Notes: a model not told the origin generated them from the letters alone. DNA of 64,000 nt from G963663315 sp965231905 (GCA_965231905.1 CBDDOO010000002.1:248001-312000), one strand, 5' to 3'; counted from the first letter of the stretch, positions 9,237 to 18,945 are shown. Numbers and translations are program-made.

Positions 9237-10469
9237 TCAGCTTGTATCTTCGTTCTGAGTTGGCATCCCGCCTCTGGTCAGAGGATCCCCGACTCCGAAA
9301 TAGCCCTCCATCCACAGGTCGCCCAACTGTGCGCCAGCATCCATAAATGCCTTGACTTTGTCGTTCTCATTCAATGGGTGACATCTCGTGTAGCCATGTT
9401 CGTCACGCCACAACACTCGTACTTCATGGGGGCGCAGCGCGTCCAGGAAGAATGGTGAGTGCGTGGTTACGAGGGTCTGCGTTGATTCAGCTGCCTCTCG
9501 ACATTCTTCTGCCAGCCCATAGAGCAGGCGAGGATGCAGGAAATTTTCGGGTTCCTCAATGCCGATGAACGGGGGCGGGTCCGGATCGTTCAGCAAGATC
9601 AGGTAGGCAAGCATCTTCAGTGTGCCGTCCGATGTAAATCGAGCCATCACTGGCTGAGAAAAAGGCGCATCCTTGATTTTTAACAACAACCTCCCGTCCG
9701 GCATCTGATCCGCCGTCACTGCCTGGATTTTAGGTACTCTTTCCCGGAGCTTGTTAAAAATATACTCCAAGCGATCCGGATGTTCTTCCGACAAGTATTG
9801 GATGACATTAGCCAGGTTGTCGCCGGTCTTGTTCAGACGCTCCTGTGCTCCTGCTTCCGGTTGTCCCCGGGCGTCCTCTGACGAAAGGTAAGATACATGC
9901 CATCCTATGATGAAATTCCGTATAGCAACTACGCGCGGGTTCTCCGCCAGTTGACCCAGCGCATTGACAGCCAGCGTATCCGGGGAACTCAGTGGGATCG
10001 ATATCCGCCTGTCCTGTGCATCCGGTAGTTCGCCCGAGACAACCTCGCCGACGCCTTCGGTGTAGTCAAGAAACCTGAAGGGTGCGCCATATTGCCTGCG
10101 CTTCCAGCGGAGCCATTCCCTCATTACAACGGGCTTACCGTTTCTTTCGTCTACTTCTAGGTGATAACGGATCAGCGGGGCGCGTGGTCGTTCGCGATAC
10201 GCGATTTCGATCAAAACAGGCCCTTCCTCGCCACGCGATTTGAGCTCACGAGCCTTGCCGCGTTTCTCCCACGCCCGGCGCAATCCATTCTCGAAGCATT
10301 CGGACAGAAAGGCGAAGACATCAAACAAAGTGGATTTGCCACTGCCGTTCGGGCCTAAAAGTACGGTCAGGGGTGTCAGATTCGTTAACTCGATATTTCG
10401 TAGCGCCCGAAAATTCTGCACCTTTATGCGCTCGATTCGTGGCGCCGCCGGGCCTTGGTCTTCCACCAT
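9237..10469 (-). CDS. SMC/OLD-like AAA ATPase
   Basis: This 410-residue ATPase of the AAA_21 type begins with the IKVQNFRALRNIEL strand typical of SMC/RecF-like ATPases. Walker A GPNGSGKST is at residues 39–47. Later motifs are the Walker B GIEEPENFLHP and the H-loop TLVTTHSPFFLDAL. There is no TOPRIM domain in this chain; that domain is encoded by the next gene one base downstream, so this looks like a split OLD-type pair. The start lies 5 bases after the stop of the GlcG-like gene, so read-through from that gene is possible. The likely role is a sensor/ATPase of a two-gene defence module, inferred from the family pattern. Confidence 0.83.
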   Translation of the reverse strand: MVEDQGPAAPRIERIKVQNFRALRNIELTNLTPLTVLLGPNGSGKSTLFDVFAFLSECFENGLRRAWEKRGKARELKSRGEEGPVLIEIAYRERPRAPLIRYHLEVDERNGKPVVMREWLRWKRRQYGAPFRFLDYTEGVGEVVSGELPDAQDRRISIPLSSPDTLAVNALGQLAENPRVVAIRNFIIGWHVSYLSSEDARGQPEAGAQERLNKTGDNLANVIQYLSEEHPDRLEYIFNKLRERVPKIQAVTADQMPDGRLLLKIKDAPFSQPVMARFTSDGTLKMLAYLILLNDPDPPPFIGIEEPENFLHPRLLYGLAEECREAAESTQTLVTTHSPFFLDALRPHEVRVLWRDEHGYTRCHPLNENDKVKAFMDAGAQLGDLWMEGYFGVGDPLTRGGMPTQNEDTS

Positions 10470-10474
10470 TGGAT

Positions 10475-10903
10475 CTACCGGATTGATTCGCAGAATCGGT
10501 CGATACCGGCCTGGGCTACGATTTCATCCTGGTCGGGGGCGCCCGAGCTGCATCCGACTCCGCCCACGATGTCGTCTCCCGCGAAGATCGGCAGACCACC
10601 TGCGACGATCATGAAACGTCCCTGGTGGCTGGTGTTGATGCCGAAGGCGGGTTGCCCCGGACCGCTGACATTGCCATAATCCCGCGTCGATTTACGGGCC
10701 GCGGCCGCGGTGAATGCCTTGCTGATCGAGATTTCGATGCTGGTGATCCGGGCATTGTCCATCCGCTCAAACGCGATCAGGTGACCGCCATCGTCGGTGA
10801 CGGCTATATCCATGTCCACGCCGATTTCCAGCGCTTTTTGATGGCACGCTTCGATAATAAGGCGGGCATCTTCCAGAGTCAGTTTGTTGGTTGTTTTCAT
10901 CAC
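10475..10903 (-). CDS. GlcG/HbpS-family protein
   Basis: This 142-residue protein has the GlcG/HbpS fold signature. It includes an N-terminal LTLEDARLIIEA helix, the AVTDDGGHLIAFERMD strand pair, an AFTAAAA helix and a C-terminal glycine-rich GDDIVGGVGCSSG segment. Members of the family bind haem or small molecules, and many have no known reaction. No signal peptide is evident, so it should be cytoplasmic. A second Met follows the first, so the start may be one codon later. It is the first gene on the core side of the left defence island and is nearly contiguous with the ATPase gene downstream. Confidence 0.75.
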   Translation of the reverse strand: MMKTTNKLTLEDARLIIEACHQKALEIGVDMDIAVTDDGGHLIAFERMDNARITSIEISISKAFTAAAARKSTRDYGNVSGPGQPAFGINTSHQGRFMIVAGGLPIFAGDDIVGGVGCSSGAPDQDEIVAQAGIDRFCESIR

Positions 10904-10998
10904 TTGTCGAGTTGTGCGGGGAGTCTTGCAAATAAAGTGTATAACATCCGGCCTGTTCCATGTCCAGATAAATCCCGGTGGATAAATCCCGGGGGAAA

Positions 10999-13119
10999 TC
11001 AGGTGGTCAGTTTCCGGTAAATATCCGCCACCTTGAGGGGGAGTTTACGGACTTCATCAATCACTGTGAAGCTGGCGTGTCCATACATGTGGGGCAGGTA
11101 ATCGCTGGCTTCCGTATCAATGGTAATGCAGAATGGATGAATGCCGGCATGACGCGCTTCGAGCAGCGCCTGGCGGGTGTCCTCGATTCCATAGTCGCCC
11201 CGATATCCGTCATAATCATCCGGCTTGCCATCTGACAATGTGATCAGAATCCGGGTACGCGCTTCCACATTATTGAGGATTCGGGTGAGATGGCGAATCA
11301 CGACTCCCATTCTGGTGTAGTCCTGGGGCCTCAAGCCACTGATCCGGGCACGTACTTCCCGGTCATAGTCCTGCTCGAAGGTCTTGATTTCATAGACTTC
11401 ACAGCGATTGCGGGTCATCCCGGAGAATCCATAAATAGCGTACTGGTCTCCCAGAATCTCGAGCGCCTGGCAGAGCAGGATCAGACTTTCTCTTTCCGCG
11501 TCGTTGATCCATCCCTTGGTTGATCCGCTGACATCGACCATGAATATGACGGCCAGGTCTCTTTCCTGTTTTCTCATCTGGACATAGACCCGATCCGTCA
11601 TTTCAACGCCCGTGAGCCTGTCCGAGTGTGCGGTGACCAGAGCATCCAGGTCGATATCATCTCCAGCGGATTGCGCCTTGAGAATCCGGTCTTCACCACG
11701 CAGGGCTTCAAAATGTTTTCGGATGTCCGCAACCAGATGAATGTGGCGCTCCAGGGTCCTTTCTGCAAAATCATCGTAGTGCGGGTGGGTTTCCAATTCG
11801 CGCAGCACACACCAGTTTTTGCGGTAGGTCTGCCGACGAAAATCCCACTCGTCGTACAGGAATGCCCCCTCCTTGTGCCAGGCGCCTTTCCAGACGTCTT
11901 CAGTTACGTTATCCGGTTTGTTTCTGTCGTCATAGTCACCGTCCCCGGCCGGAACCAGCCAGTCATCCGGAATATCATCAAAATCCTGGAACATGGAGGC
12001 CAGCAGGTTCTCGAGATCCGGCGGCGCGTCGAGCGGTTTTCCATCCAGGGTAACCTGAGGATTGCCCTGCTCATCAATTTCAGCATCGAACTGCGCGCCT
12101 TCGACCTGCAACGGGTCTGAATCGGGGGTTTGTTCATTGAGAATGGATTCCAGCAGTTCATTCAGGCTCCATTGCAATTCGGTCCTGTCCGCCTGCATGC
12201 GTTGTTCGATGGTTATTTCGGCGGCATCGGGGTTCAGCTCGCCCTGATATATGAACGGTTCCGGCCAGGGCAGTTGCAGGCCATAAAGCGCTGAGGTGGC
12301 TTCCAGGGTCTGATATACGGTGGCGCCGGGTTGCGACAGCCCGTTCACGATTTTTTGCCATGTGGCATCCTCAGGAACGGTTACGGGGTGTAGTTGACCC
12401 ATTTCCCTGGCGAGTCCCGGCAGTTCCCGTTCTATACAGGCGTTGAGTCGCCAGGATTCGAGCAAGTTGAACAGTTTCAGGGCGCGCCCGCTGTCAGGAA
12501 ACTCACTCAGTATCTTGCCGAGATGGGGTGAGTCCGGGGCAGGGCGCCTGAACGTGCCGAACCAGGTTTGCGCCCACAGGTGAACCGTCATGATTTTATA
12601 CAACCGGTAATTTTCTTCACGATGGCTGAATCGGTTGATGGCCGCCGGCAGCCAGAGTGTCCCGGTGTCGGTAAAAACGCTGTTGCCGGACTCGATTTTG
12701 AGTGTTCGTCCAGACAGGCCGCGTACAATGGTCTCAAGAACTCCCCGCACCTGTTCCAGGGTGACGGTGACATGACTTAGCCGAAACTCCCGGGCGAAGG
12801 ATTCCACTTTCTCGAATGCCGCGCTGCCGGGATACAGACCTTCCTTGTCATAGACATCCATGGCATGCAGGAGCCATTGGCGAGTTCCTTCTGTATCCAT
12901 CAATTTCAGCGCCATCGGGACCCTTTGTACGAACTGCCAGGCCATTTCGGCATTGGATTTGCGGATTACATCGGTCCAGTGCAGCACGAAATCCTGATGA
13001 TGCCGGGGAAGCGGGAGCAAGCCCCGCGCCAGTTCTTCCGAGGTTCGGCGGGATGAAAGGACCGGGTCAAGATAATCATCCAGCAGGGCTTCGAGTTTTT
13101 CGTAGCCCAGCCGACTCAT
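10999..13119 (-). CDS. VWA-domain protein, NorD/CbbO-like
   Basis: This 706-residue protein has a C-terminal von Willebrand A domain with a MIDAS metal site, DVSGS at residues 529–533, and later LITLSDGKPDDYDGYRGDYG. This is the arrangement of NorD and CbbO proteins, which work with MoxR-type AAA+ partners to activate metalloenzymes such as nitric oxide reductase or Rubisco. No MoxR-type ATPase, nor or cbb gene is in the window, so the client is unknown. Its ATG overlaps the ychF stop by 4 bases, which indicates translational coupling to a housekeeping gene. Confidence 0.8.
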   Translation of the reverse strand: MSRLGYEKLEALLDDYLDPVLSSRRTSEELARGLLPLPRHHQDFVLHWTDVIRKSNAEMAWQFVQRVPMALKLMDTEGTRQWLLHAMDVYDKEGLYPGSAAFEKVESFAREFRLSHVTVTLEQVRGVLETIVRGLSGRTLKIESGNSVFTDTGTLWLPAAINRFSHREENYRLYKIMTVHLWAQTWFGTFRRPAPDSPHLGKILSEFPDSGRALKLFNLLESWRLNACIERELPGLAREMGQLHPVTVPEDATWQKIVNGLSQPGATVYQTLEATSALYGLQLPWPEPFIYQGELNPDAAEITIEQRMQADRTELQWSLNELLESILNEQTPDSDPLQVEGAQFDAEIDEQGNPQVTLDGKPLDAPPDLENLLASMFQDFDDIPDDWLVPAGDGDYDDRNKPDNVTEDVWKGAWHKEGAFLYDEWDFRRQTYRKNWCVLRELETHPHYDDFAERTLERHIHLVADIRKHFEALRGEDRILKAQSAGDDIDLDALVTAHSDRLTGVEMTDRVYVQMRKQERDLAVIFMVDVSGSTKGWINDAERESLILLCQALEILGDQYAIYGFSGMTRNRCEVYEIKTFEQDYDREVRARISGLRPQDYTRMGVVIRHLTRILNNVEARTRILITLSDGKPDDYDGYRGDYGIEDTRQALLEARHAGIHPFCITIDTEASDYLPHMYGHASFTVIDEVRKLPLKVADIYRKLTT

Positions 13120-14210
13120 ACGTTAAAACGAAAATTCATGACATCGCCATCGCGCACGATATAATTTCTCCCCTCCAGTCTGAGCCGGCCCGCGCCCGCC
13201 GCCCCTTGTGCGCCATCGTATCGGATATAGTCATCCCAGGCGACCGTTTCGGCGCAAATAAAGCCCCGTTCGAAGTCACTGTGTATGGTCCCCGCCGACT
13301 GCGCGGCCGTGGCGCCTGTCGCGATGGTCCAGGCCCGCACTTCTTTCGGGCCGACGGTAAAGAAAGTCTGCAAGCCCAGCAGGGAGTACGCGGAGCGAAT
13401 GACGCGGTTCAGTCCGGGTTCCCGCAGCCCCATTTCTGTAAGAAACGGCGCGATATCCTCCTCGGCCAATTCGGTCAGTTCCTGTTCCAGCGAAGCGGAT
13501 ATCGCGACCACTTGCGCCGATTCATTTTCCGCTAACCGCCGGATGGCGGGCAGATGAGGATTGCAGTCGTAACCGATGTCCTCGACATTGGCTATGTAAA
13601 GGACGGGCTTGTCCGTCAGGAAACAGCACGGTTTCAGGGTTTGTCGCGTTGCAGGAGGCAGGTTCATTGCGCTGATTCTGGAGCCATCATCCAGATGCGT
13701 CCTGACTGTGTTCAGCAATCCGGCCAGCGCGATTTGTTCCTTGTCACCTGATTTTCCGGCTTTTTCTGCGCGCCCGATGGCCTTGTCGGCGGTCTGGATG
13801 TCAGCCAGTATCAGCTCTGTATTGATCGTCTCGATATCGGATTGTGGATCAACCCGATTCGATACGTGCGTGATATTGTCGTCATCAAAGGCGCGGACGA
13901 CATGAACGATCGCGTCTACTTCCCGAATATGGGCCAGAAAGCGGTTGCCCAGTCCTTCTCCCTGTGAGGCGCCGGCCACCAGTCCGGCGATATCGACAAA
14001 TTCCACGGTGGTCGGGATGACCTTGAGGGGCCGAATGATTGCCGCCAGTTTATCCAGTCTGGTATCGGGTACTTCAACGACGCCGACATTGGGGTCAATC
14101 GTGCAAAAGGCGTAATTTTCGGTCCGGGCCTGGCTGGACCCGGTCAGCGCATTGAACAATGTCGATTTACCGACATTCGGCAATCCCACAATGCCGCACT
14201 GGATGCCCAT
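13116..14210 (-). CDS. ychF: Ribosome-binding GTPase/ATPase YchF (OLA1 family)
   Basis: This 364-residue Obg-family P-loop protein has G1 GLPNVGKST at residues 8–16 and a C-terminal TGS domain (FFTVGPKEVRAWTI onward, ending YIVRDGDVMNFRFNV). YchF proteins bind ribosomes, prefer ATP over GTP and influence stress responses. The length matches the family. The start lies one base after the pth stop, and the stop overlaps the VWA gene. The order pth–ychF is conserved in gammaproteobacteria and supports the call. Confidence 0.97.
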   Translation of the reverse strand: MGIQCGIVGLPNVGKSTLFNALTGSSQARTENYAFCTIDPNVGVVEVPDTRLDKLAAIIRPLKVIPTTVEFVDIAGLVAGASQGEGLGNRFLAHIREVDAIVHVVRAFDDDNITHVSNRVDPQSDIETINTELILADIQTADKAIGRAEKAGKSGDKEQIALAGLLNTVRTHLDDGSRISAMNLPPATRQTLKPCCFLTDKPVLYIANVEDIGYDCNPHLPAIRRLAENESAQVVAISASLEQELTELAEEDIAPFLTEMGLREPGLNRVIRSAYSLLGLQTFFTVGPKEVRAWTIATGATAAQSAGTIHSDFERGFICAETVAWDDYIRYDGAQGAAGAGRLRLEGRNYIVRDGDVMNFRFNV

Positions 14211-14211
14211 G

Positions 14212-14811
14212 TTATGATCCGGGTCCGGCTGGATTCTGGTGGAGCGTATTCATTGCCTGCTGGTAATTTCCACAAAGAATGTCCGGCATGACTGCAATCG
14301 CCCTGTCGATGGCGTCTTCAATTTCACGGACTTCATCCGGCGGGGGCCTGCCCAGTACAAAATTCGATACGTCCCGATGACTGCCCGGATGGCCGACGCC
14401 AATACGAATTCTCGGGAAGTTGCCGCCACCGAGCCTGGCTATGATATTGCGCAGGCCGTTGTGACCGCCATGACCACCCCCTGTCTTGAATCGCGCCACG
14501 CCCGGGTCAAAATCGACTTCATCGTGGATGACCAGAATCTGTTCCGGTACGATTCGATAAAATGACGCCATGGGCGCGATTGACTCACCACTCAGGTTCA
14601 TGAACGTGCAGGGCGTGACCGCGCGAACCACTTTATTTCGATGTCTGAACTGACCGGTTTCCGCCTTGAATTTCTTCTCTGTCGAGAAGGTGATCTGATA
14701 TCGGGATTGCAGACGCTCCATGAACCAGAGCCCGGCATTATGCCGGGTTGCGGCATACTGGTTCCCCGGGTTTCCCAGCCCTGCTACCAGAGCTATTCCA
14801 GTGGGTTTCAC
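14212..14811 (-). CDS. pth: Peptidyl-tRNA hydrolase
   Basis: This 199-residue enzyme recycles peptidyl-tRNA released from stalled ribosomes. GLGNPG is at residues 11–16, RHNAG at 23–27 with the expected catalytic His24, and IHDEVDFDPG follows in the middle. Length and motifs match bacterial Pth. It sits between rplY and ychF with a one-base gap to ychF, as in many gammaproteobacteria. Confidence 0.97.
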   Translation of the reverse strand: MKPTGIALVAGLGNPGNQYAATRHNAGLWFMERLQSRYQITFSTEKKFKAETGQFRHRNKVVRAVTPCTFMNLSGESIAPMASFYRIVPEQILVIHDEVDFDPGVARFKTGGGHGGHNGLRNIIARLGGGNFPRIRIGVGHPGSHRDVSNFVLGRPPPDEVREIEDAIDRAIAVMPDILCGNYQQAMNTLHQNPAGPGS

Positions 14812-14856
14812 ATTGACCCGGAACCGGACCGGGTTACCGGGCTGCCCGTTCCCGGC

Positions 14857-15510
14857 TCAATCGGCGCTTTCCGCGTCATCTGCCGTGGCTTCAACAGCCG
14901 TGTCCTCTTCGGTCGATTCGATTCCAACCCGTCTCGTTACCACGGAAACCACCGCATGGTCGTGCTCGTGGTTTTCGTCGTGCATCAGGGTCGTAATATG
15001 GACCCCTTCCGGCAGTTCGATATCCGAAAGGTGCAGCGATTCGTTCAGACCCAGGTGGGTCAGGTCGAGTTCAATGCTTCCGGGTAAATCCTTTGGCAGA
15101 CAGGTAACTTCAACGTCGTTCATCAGGTGACTGATTACGCCGCCGGTTTTGACGCCCGCACACTCTTCTTCACCGATAAAGTGAATGGGCAGTGACATGG
15201 TCAGCGCCTTGTTTTCGTCAACGCGCTGGAAATCCGCATGCAGGACATTGATCTTGTGAGGATGGCGTTGCACGTCGCGAAGGATCACCTGTTCCTTCTG
15301 GCCATCCGTATTGATGATGATAACGGCAGAGTGAAACTCTTCCTTTTCCAGGCTGTGGTACAGTACATCGTGGTTGACCGCGATGCTGAGGTTGGGTTTC
15401 CCGCCGCCATAAAGTACTGCCGGAACATCACCTTCGCGACGCAGCCGCCGCACCAGGTTTGTGCCTGAGCGCGCCCGAAGTCTTGCGTTCAGTTCAAATT
15501 GATCTGCCAT
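14857..15510 (-). CDS. rplY: 50S ribosomal protein L25 (general stress protein CTC form)
   Basis: This 217-residue protein has the N-terminal 5S rRNA-binding L25 domain (LNARLRARSGTNLVRRLR, then VPAVLYGGGK). A C-terminal CTC domain follows, with an acidic tail rich in Glu, Ala and Asp. It is the long two-domain form rather than the short ~94-residue enterobacterial form. It lies between prs and pth, a conserved order. Confidence 0.96.
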   Translation of the reverse strand: MADQFELNARLRARSGTNLVRRLRREGDVPAVLYGGGKPNLSIAVNHDVLYHSLEKEEFHSAVIIINTDGQKEQVILRDVQRHPHKINVLHADFQRVDENKALTMSLPIHFIGEEECAGVKTGGVISHLMNDVEVTCLPKDLPGSIELDLTHLGLNESLHLSDIELPEGVHITTLMHDENHEHDHAVVSVVTRRVGIESTEEDTAVEATADDAESAD

Positions 15511-15533
15511 TTTTCTACTCTTGATTTAGTGGA

Positions 15534-16487
15534 TTAATCGATAAACAGGTTGCTGATCGAGTCACCCGTGGCAATGCGACGAATCGACTCGGCCAGTAGT
15601 TCGGCCACACTCAGTTGAGTGATTTTTGCGCATTCCCGCGCCTGCTTGCCCAGCGGTATCGAATTGGTCACCAACAGTTCGTTAATTTCAGAATCCACGA
15701 TTCGATCAATCGCGTCACCTGACAATACCGGATGGGTACAACTCGCGAGCACCTTGGTGGCGCCATGTTCCTTCAATGCCCGGGCCGCTTCACAAAGGGT
15801 ATTCGCAGTATCGACCATATCATCTATCAAAATACAGGAATGGTCCGATACATCGCCGATAATATGCATGACCTTGGCTTCGTTGGCCTTGGGTCGCCGT
15901 TTGTCGATAATGGCGAGCCCGGTTTCAAGTTGCTTGGCCATTGCCCGGGCGCGTACGACGCCTCCGACATCCGGAGAAACAATAACCGGATTGGGCAATC
16001 GTTTGCGCCACAGTTCACTCATCAGAACCGGAGAACCATAAATATTGTCCGTGGGAATGTCGAAATACCCCTGAATCTGGTCCGCATGCAGGTCCATGGT
16101 CAGTACCCGGTCCGCTCCTGCGACACCAATCATTTCAGCCACCAGCTTGGCGGAAATGGCGACCCGGGCAGTGCGTGGCCTGCGGTCCTGCCGGGCATAG
16201 CCAAAATAGGGGATTACCGCGGTAATTCTGCCGGCGGAAGAACGCTTGATCGCATCCATCATCACCAGTAATTCCATCAGATTGTCATTGCTCGGCGCAC
16301 AGGTCGGTTGAACGATAAACACATCCCGACCACGGACATTCTCCATCACCTCGACATTGATTTCTCCATCGCTGAATCGTCCGACCAAAGCCCTGCCGAG
16401 GGGTACGCCGAGGGTCCGGGCAATCTCGGTCGCAAGGGCGGGATTGGCATTGCCAGCGAAGAGCGTCAGATTTTCAGGTGATACCAT
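15534..16487 (-). CDS. prs: Ribose-phosphate pyrophosphokinase
   Basis: This 317-residue enzyme makes PRPP from ribose 5-phosphate and ATP for nucleotide, His and Trp synthesis. The catalytic flexible-loop region, the ribose-phosphate loop ILIDDMVDTANTL and the TMDLHADQIQGYF segment are present. The frame is open upstream to 16556 into the tRNA. The ATG at 16487 (MVSPENLTLFAG) gives the family's usual length and is preferred. The gene lies just downstream of tRNA-Gln on the same strand. Confidence 0.96.
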   Translation of the reverse strand: MVSPENLTLFAGNANPALATEIARTLGVPLGRALVGRFSDGEINVEVMENVRGRDVFIVQPTCAPSNDNLMELLVMMDAIKRSSAGRITAVIPYFGYARQDRRPRTARVAISAKLVAEMIGVAGADRVLTMDLHADQIQGYFDIPTDNIYGSPVLMSELWRKRLPNPVIVSPDVGGVVRARAMAKQLETGLAIIDKRRPKANEAKVMHIIGDVSDHSCILIDDMVDTANTLCEAARALKEHGATKVLASCTHPVLSGDAIDRIVDSEINELLVTNSIPLGKQARECAKITQLSVAELLAESIRRIATGDSISNLFID

Positions 16488-16513
16488 GTTTGTTTTCAGG
16501 ATTTTTACTGTTC

Positions 16514-16590
16514 TGGCTGGGGTGGGAGGATTCGAACCTCCGAATGCCAGGATCAAAACCTGGTGCCTTGGGCCACTTGGCTACACCCCA
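16514..16590 (-). tRNA. tRNA-Gln (anticodon TTG)
   Basis: This is a complete cloverleaf. The acceptor stem TGGGGTG pairs with CACCCCA. The anticodon stem CCAGG/CCTGG encloses the loop TTTTGAT, giving anticodon TTG. The T-arm is GGAGG TTCGAAT CCTCC, the discriminator is G, and the 3' CCA is encoded. It lies 26 bases upstream of prs, the usual place for tRNA-Gln in gammaproteobacteria. No island attachment duplication was noticed beside it. Confidence 0.97.
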
Positions 16591-16789
16591 ATTTCAGTTA
16601 ATCGTTGAACATTACAGATTTGAGAAAGCGGAACCATTTCCGGTGGATGCGATTATAACCGGGTTTGTCCTGAAAAACGCCGTATTTTGATTGCCAGGCC
16701 GGTGTCTGTCAATCGGAAATTTGGCCGGTCTATGCGGATTCGGTAGGGGGCGAAGGCAGGCACAGAGCCCGACTCCCCCTCACACGGAA

Positions 16790-18814
16790 TCAGGTTATCC
16801 GCATTCCGGGTATGGCGCCTTCGTCGGGACTGAGCAGGAACAGGTCTTTACCGCCGGGGCCAGCGCACAACGCCATGCCTTCCGATGTCCCGAATTTCAT
16901 TTTTCTCGGGGCCAGATTGGCTACCACCACGGTTAATCTTCCCTTGATATCTTCGGGCCGGTAGGCGGACTTGATCCCTGCGAAGATATTCCGCTCATCG
17001 AAGCCGAGGTCAAGCGTCAGCCGGAGCAGTTTGTCCGCCCCCTCGACATGGCTCGCGTCCACAATTCTCGCGACCCGCAGATCTACTCTGGAGAAATCGT
17101 CCATGCTGATTGGATCGGCTACCGGCATGTCAGCGAGTGGCCCGGAAGGCTTTGGCTCTGCCCTGGTTTCTTCGACCATGGCTTCGATCTGCTTGTCTTC
17201 GATTCGGGTCAACAAGGGTTTGAATCGGTTAATTCGATGGTTCAACAGCGGCTGCCCGGCATCTTCCCATTTCAATGGTGGAATATTCAGGAACGACTCT
17301 ACATTACCGGCGGTTTTCGGCAATACGGGCTTCAGATAAATCATCAATAATCTGAAAAGATTCAGACCCTGTGTGCAGATTAACCGTACCTGGTCGCGGG
17401 TATCGTCATTTTTCACCAGTACCCAGGGTTTTGCGGCGTCAATGTACTGGTTGGCCCGATCAGCCAGGGTCATGACATCGCGTATTGCACGGCTGTAACG
17501 GCGGCTTTCATAAGATGCCGCGATTTTTCCTCCGGCTTCGGCAAATTCTTCAAACAGGGTCACATCGGCAAGGACATCGCTCAGCCTGCCGTCGAACGTC
17601 TTTGTGATGAAGCCAGCGCAACGGCTGGCGATATTGACCAGCTTGCCGACCAGGTCCGAGTTCACCCGCGTCTGGAAATCGGTCAGATTGAGATCAATGT
17701 CATCAATCGTATTATCCAGCTTGCCGGCAAAGTAGTACCGGAGATATTCGGGGTTCAGGTGGTTGATATAGGTCTCAGCCATGATGAACGTTCCCCTGGA
17801 CTTCGACATCTTCTGGCCATTGACGGTCAAAAAGCCATGCACCCATACTCCGCTGGGGGTGCGAAACCCGGCGCCATGGAGCTCGGCCGGCCAGAACAGG
17901 GCATGAAAGCGCGCAACATCCTTGCCAACGTAATGAACCAGTTCACATTCACTGTCTTTGCGGAAGAACTCGTCAAAATCCAGGTTTTCCCGATCACACA
18001 GGTTCCTGAAACTCGCCAGATAGCCGATAGGCGCATCCAGCCAGACATAGAAATACTTGTCTTTCTCGCCCGGTATTTCGAACCCCCAATACGGGGCGTT
18101 GCGCGAAATATCCCATTCGAGCAATTCCTGCGTGAATAATTCCATTTGTTTATTGGCGATCTCTTTTTGAGTATGCCCCTGTCCAAACCATTCGATCATG
18201 AAGTCCTTGAAATCACCCAGTTTGAAAAACAATTGCTCGGATTCCCGCATCTGTGGTGTGGCGCCGGACACGGCAGAGACTGGATCAATCAACTCCGAGG
18301 AGGAATAGGTACTGCCGCATGCTTCGCAATTATCACCATATTGGTCTTCCGCACGGCATACAGGGCAGGTTCCCTTGACGAATCGGTCGGGCAGGAACAT
18401 TTGCCTTTCCGGGTCATAAAGCTGCTGGATGGTTCTTCGATTGATATGTCCGTTTTCATTCAACCGGCTGTAAATCAATTCAGCGTAATACCGGTTTTCT
18501 GGAGAGTGAGTGGTGTAGTAGTTATCAAATGAAATCAAAAAATCATCGAAATCACGCTTGTGTTCGACCCAGACGCGGTCAATCAGTTGCATCGGAGAGA
18601 TCCCTTCTTCTTCCGCTTTCAACATGATCGGTGTGCCATGGGCGTCATCTGCGCAAATAAAGTAGCAGCAATGGCCGCGCATGCGCTGGAATCGGGCCTG
18701 GATATCCGCCTGAATATGTTCCAGAAGATGACCCAGATGGAGCTGCCCGTTGGCATACGGTAATGCACAGGTGAGCATGATCTTTCTTGTGCGGTGATTC
18801 TCTTGCGATGTCAT
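16790..18814 (-). CDS. metG: Methionyl-tRNA synthetase
   Basis: This 674-residue class I synthetase charges tRNA-Met. HLGH is at residues 26–29, zinc-binding Cys150, Cys153, Cys163 and Cys166 lie in the connective domain, and KMSKS is at about 335–339. A C-terminal tRNA-binding (Trbp111-like) domain runs from about residue 570 (FSRVDLRVARIVDASHVEGA). This is the full-length dimeric form. It is transcribed divergently from mrp, the same divergent pairing as in E. coli and relatives. Confidence 0.97.
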   Translation of the reverse strand: MTSQENHRTRKIMLTCALPYANGQLHLGHLLEHIQADIQARFQRMRGHCCYFICADDAHGTPIMLKAEEEGISPMQLIDRVWVEHKRDFDDFLISFDNYYTTHSPENRYYAELIYSRLNENGHINRRTIQQLYDPERQMFLPDRFVKGTCPVCRAEDQYGDNCEACGSTYSSSELIDPVSAVSGATPQMRESEQLFFKLGDFKDFMIEWFGQGHTQKEIANKQMELFTQELLEWDISRNAPYWGFEIPGEKDKYFYVWLDAPIGYLASFRNLCDRENLDFDEFFRKDSECELVHYVGKDVARFHALFWPAELHGAGFRTPSGVWVHGFLTVNGQKMSKSRGTFIMAETYINHLNPEYLRYYFAGKLDNTIDDIDLNLTDFQTRVNSDLVGKLVNIASRCAGFITKTFDGRLSDVLADVTLFEEFAEAGGKIAASYESRRYSRAIRDVMTLADRANQYIDAAKPWVLVKNDDTRDQVRLICTQGLNLFRLLMIYLKPVLPKTAGNVESFLNIPPLKWEDAGQPLLNHRINRFKPLLTRIEDKQIEAMVEETRAEPKPSGPLADMPVADPISMDDFSRVDLRVARIVDASHVEGADKLLRLTLDLGFDERNIFAGIKSAYRPEDIKGRLTVVVANLAPRKMKFGTSEGMALCAGPGGKDLFLLSPDEGAIPGMRIT

Positions 18815-18945
18815 GGGGAACCTTTAAGGATCAGAAAAATTGCGTCAGGCGATGATCGTATTGAGATACAATATATTATATTTGATGTTACCCTTGAACG
18901 GTTGGATTTAAACACCATCTTTTCCCCCAAACAGGTTACAGCGCT
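18815..18945. promoter_or_regulatory. Divergent promoter region between metG and mrp
   Basis: This 131-base gap separates divergent starts, so both promoters should lie here. It holds an A/T-rich block (TACAATATATTATATTTG, about 18875–18892) that could supply −10 elements for either strand. No −35/−10 pair with good spacing is clear enough to assign. Confidence 0.5.

Noticed and set aside
16514..16590. tRNA-Gln as an integration site for a genomic island
   Set aside because: Both sides carry core genes and no partial tRNA duplicate was noticed at the island edges.
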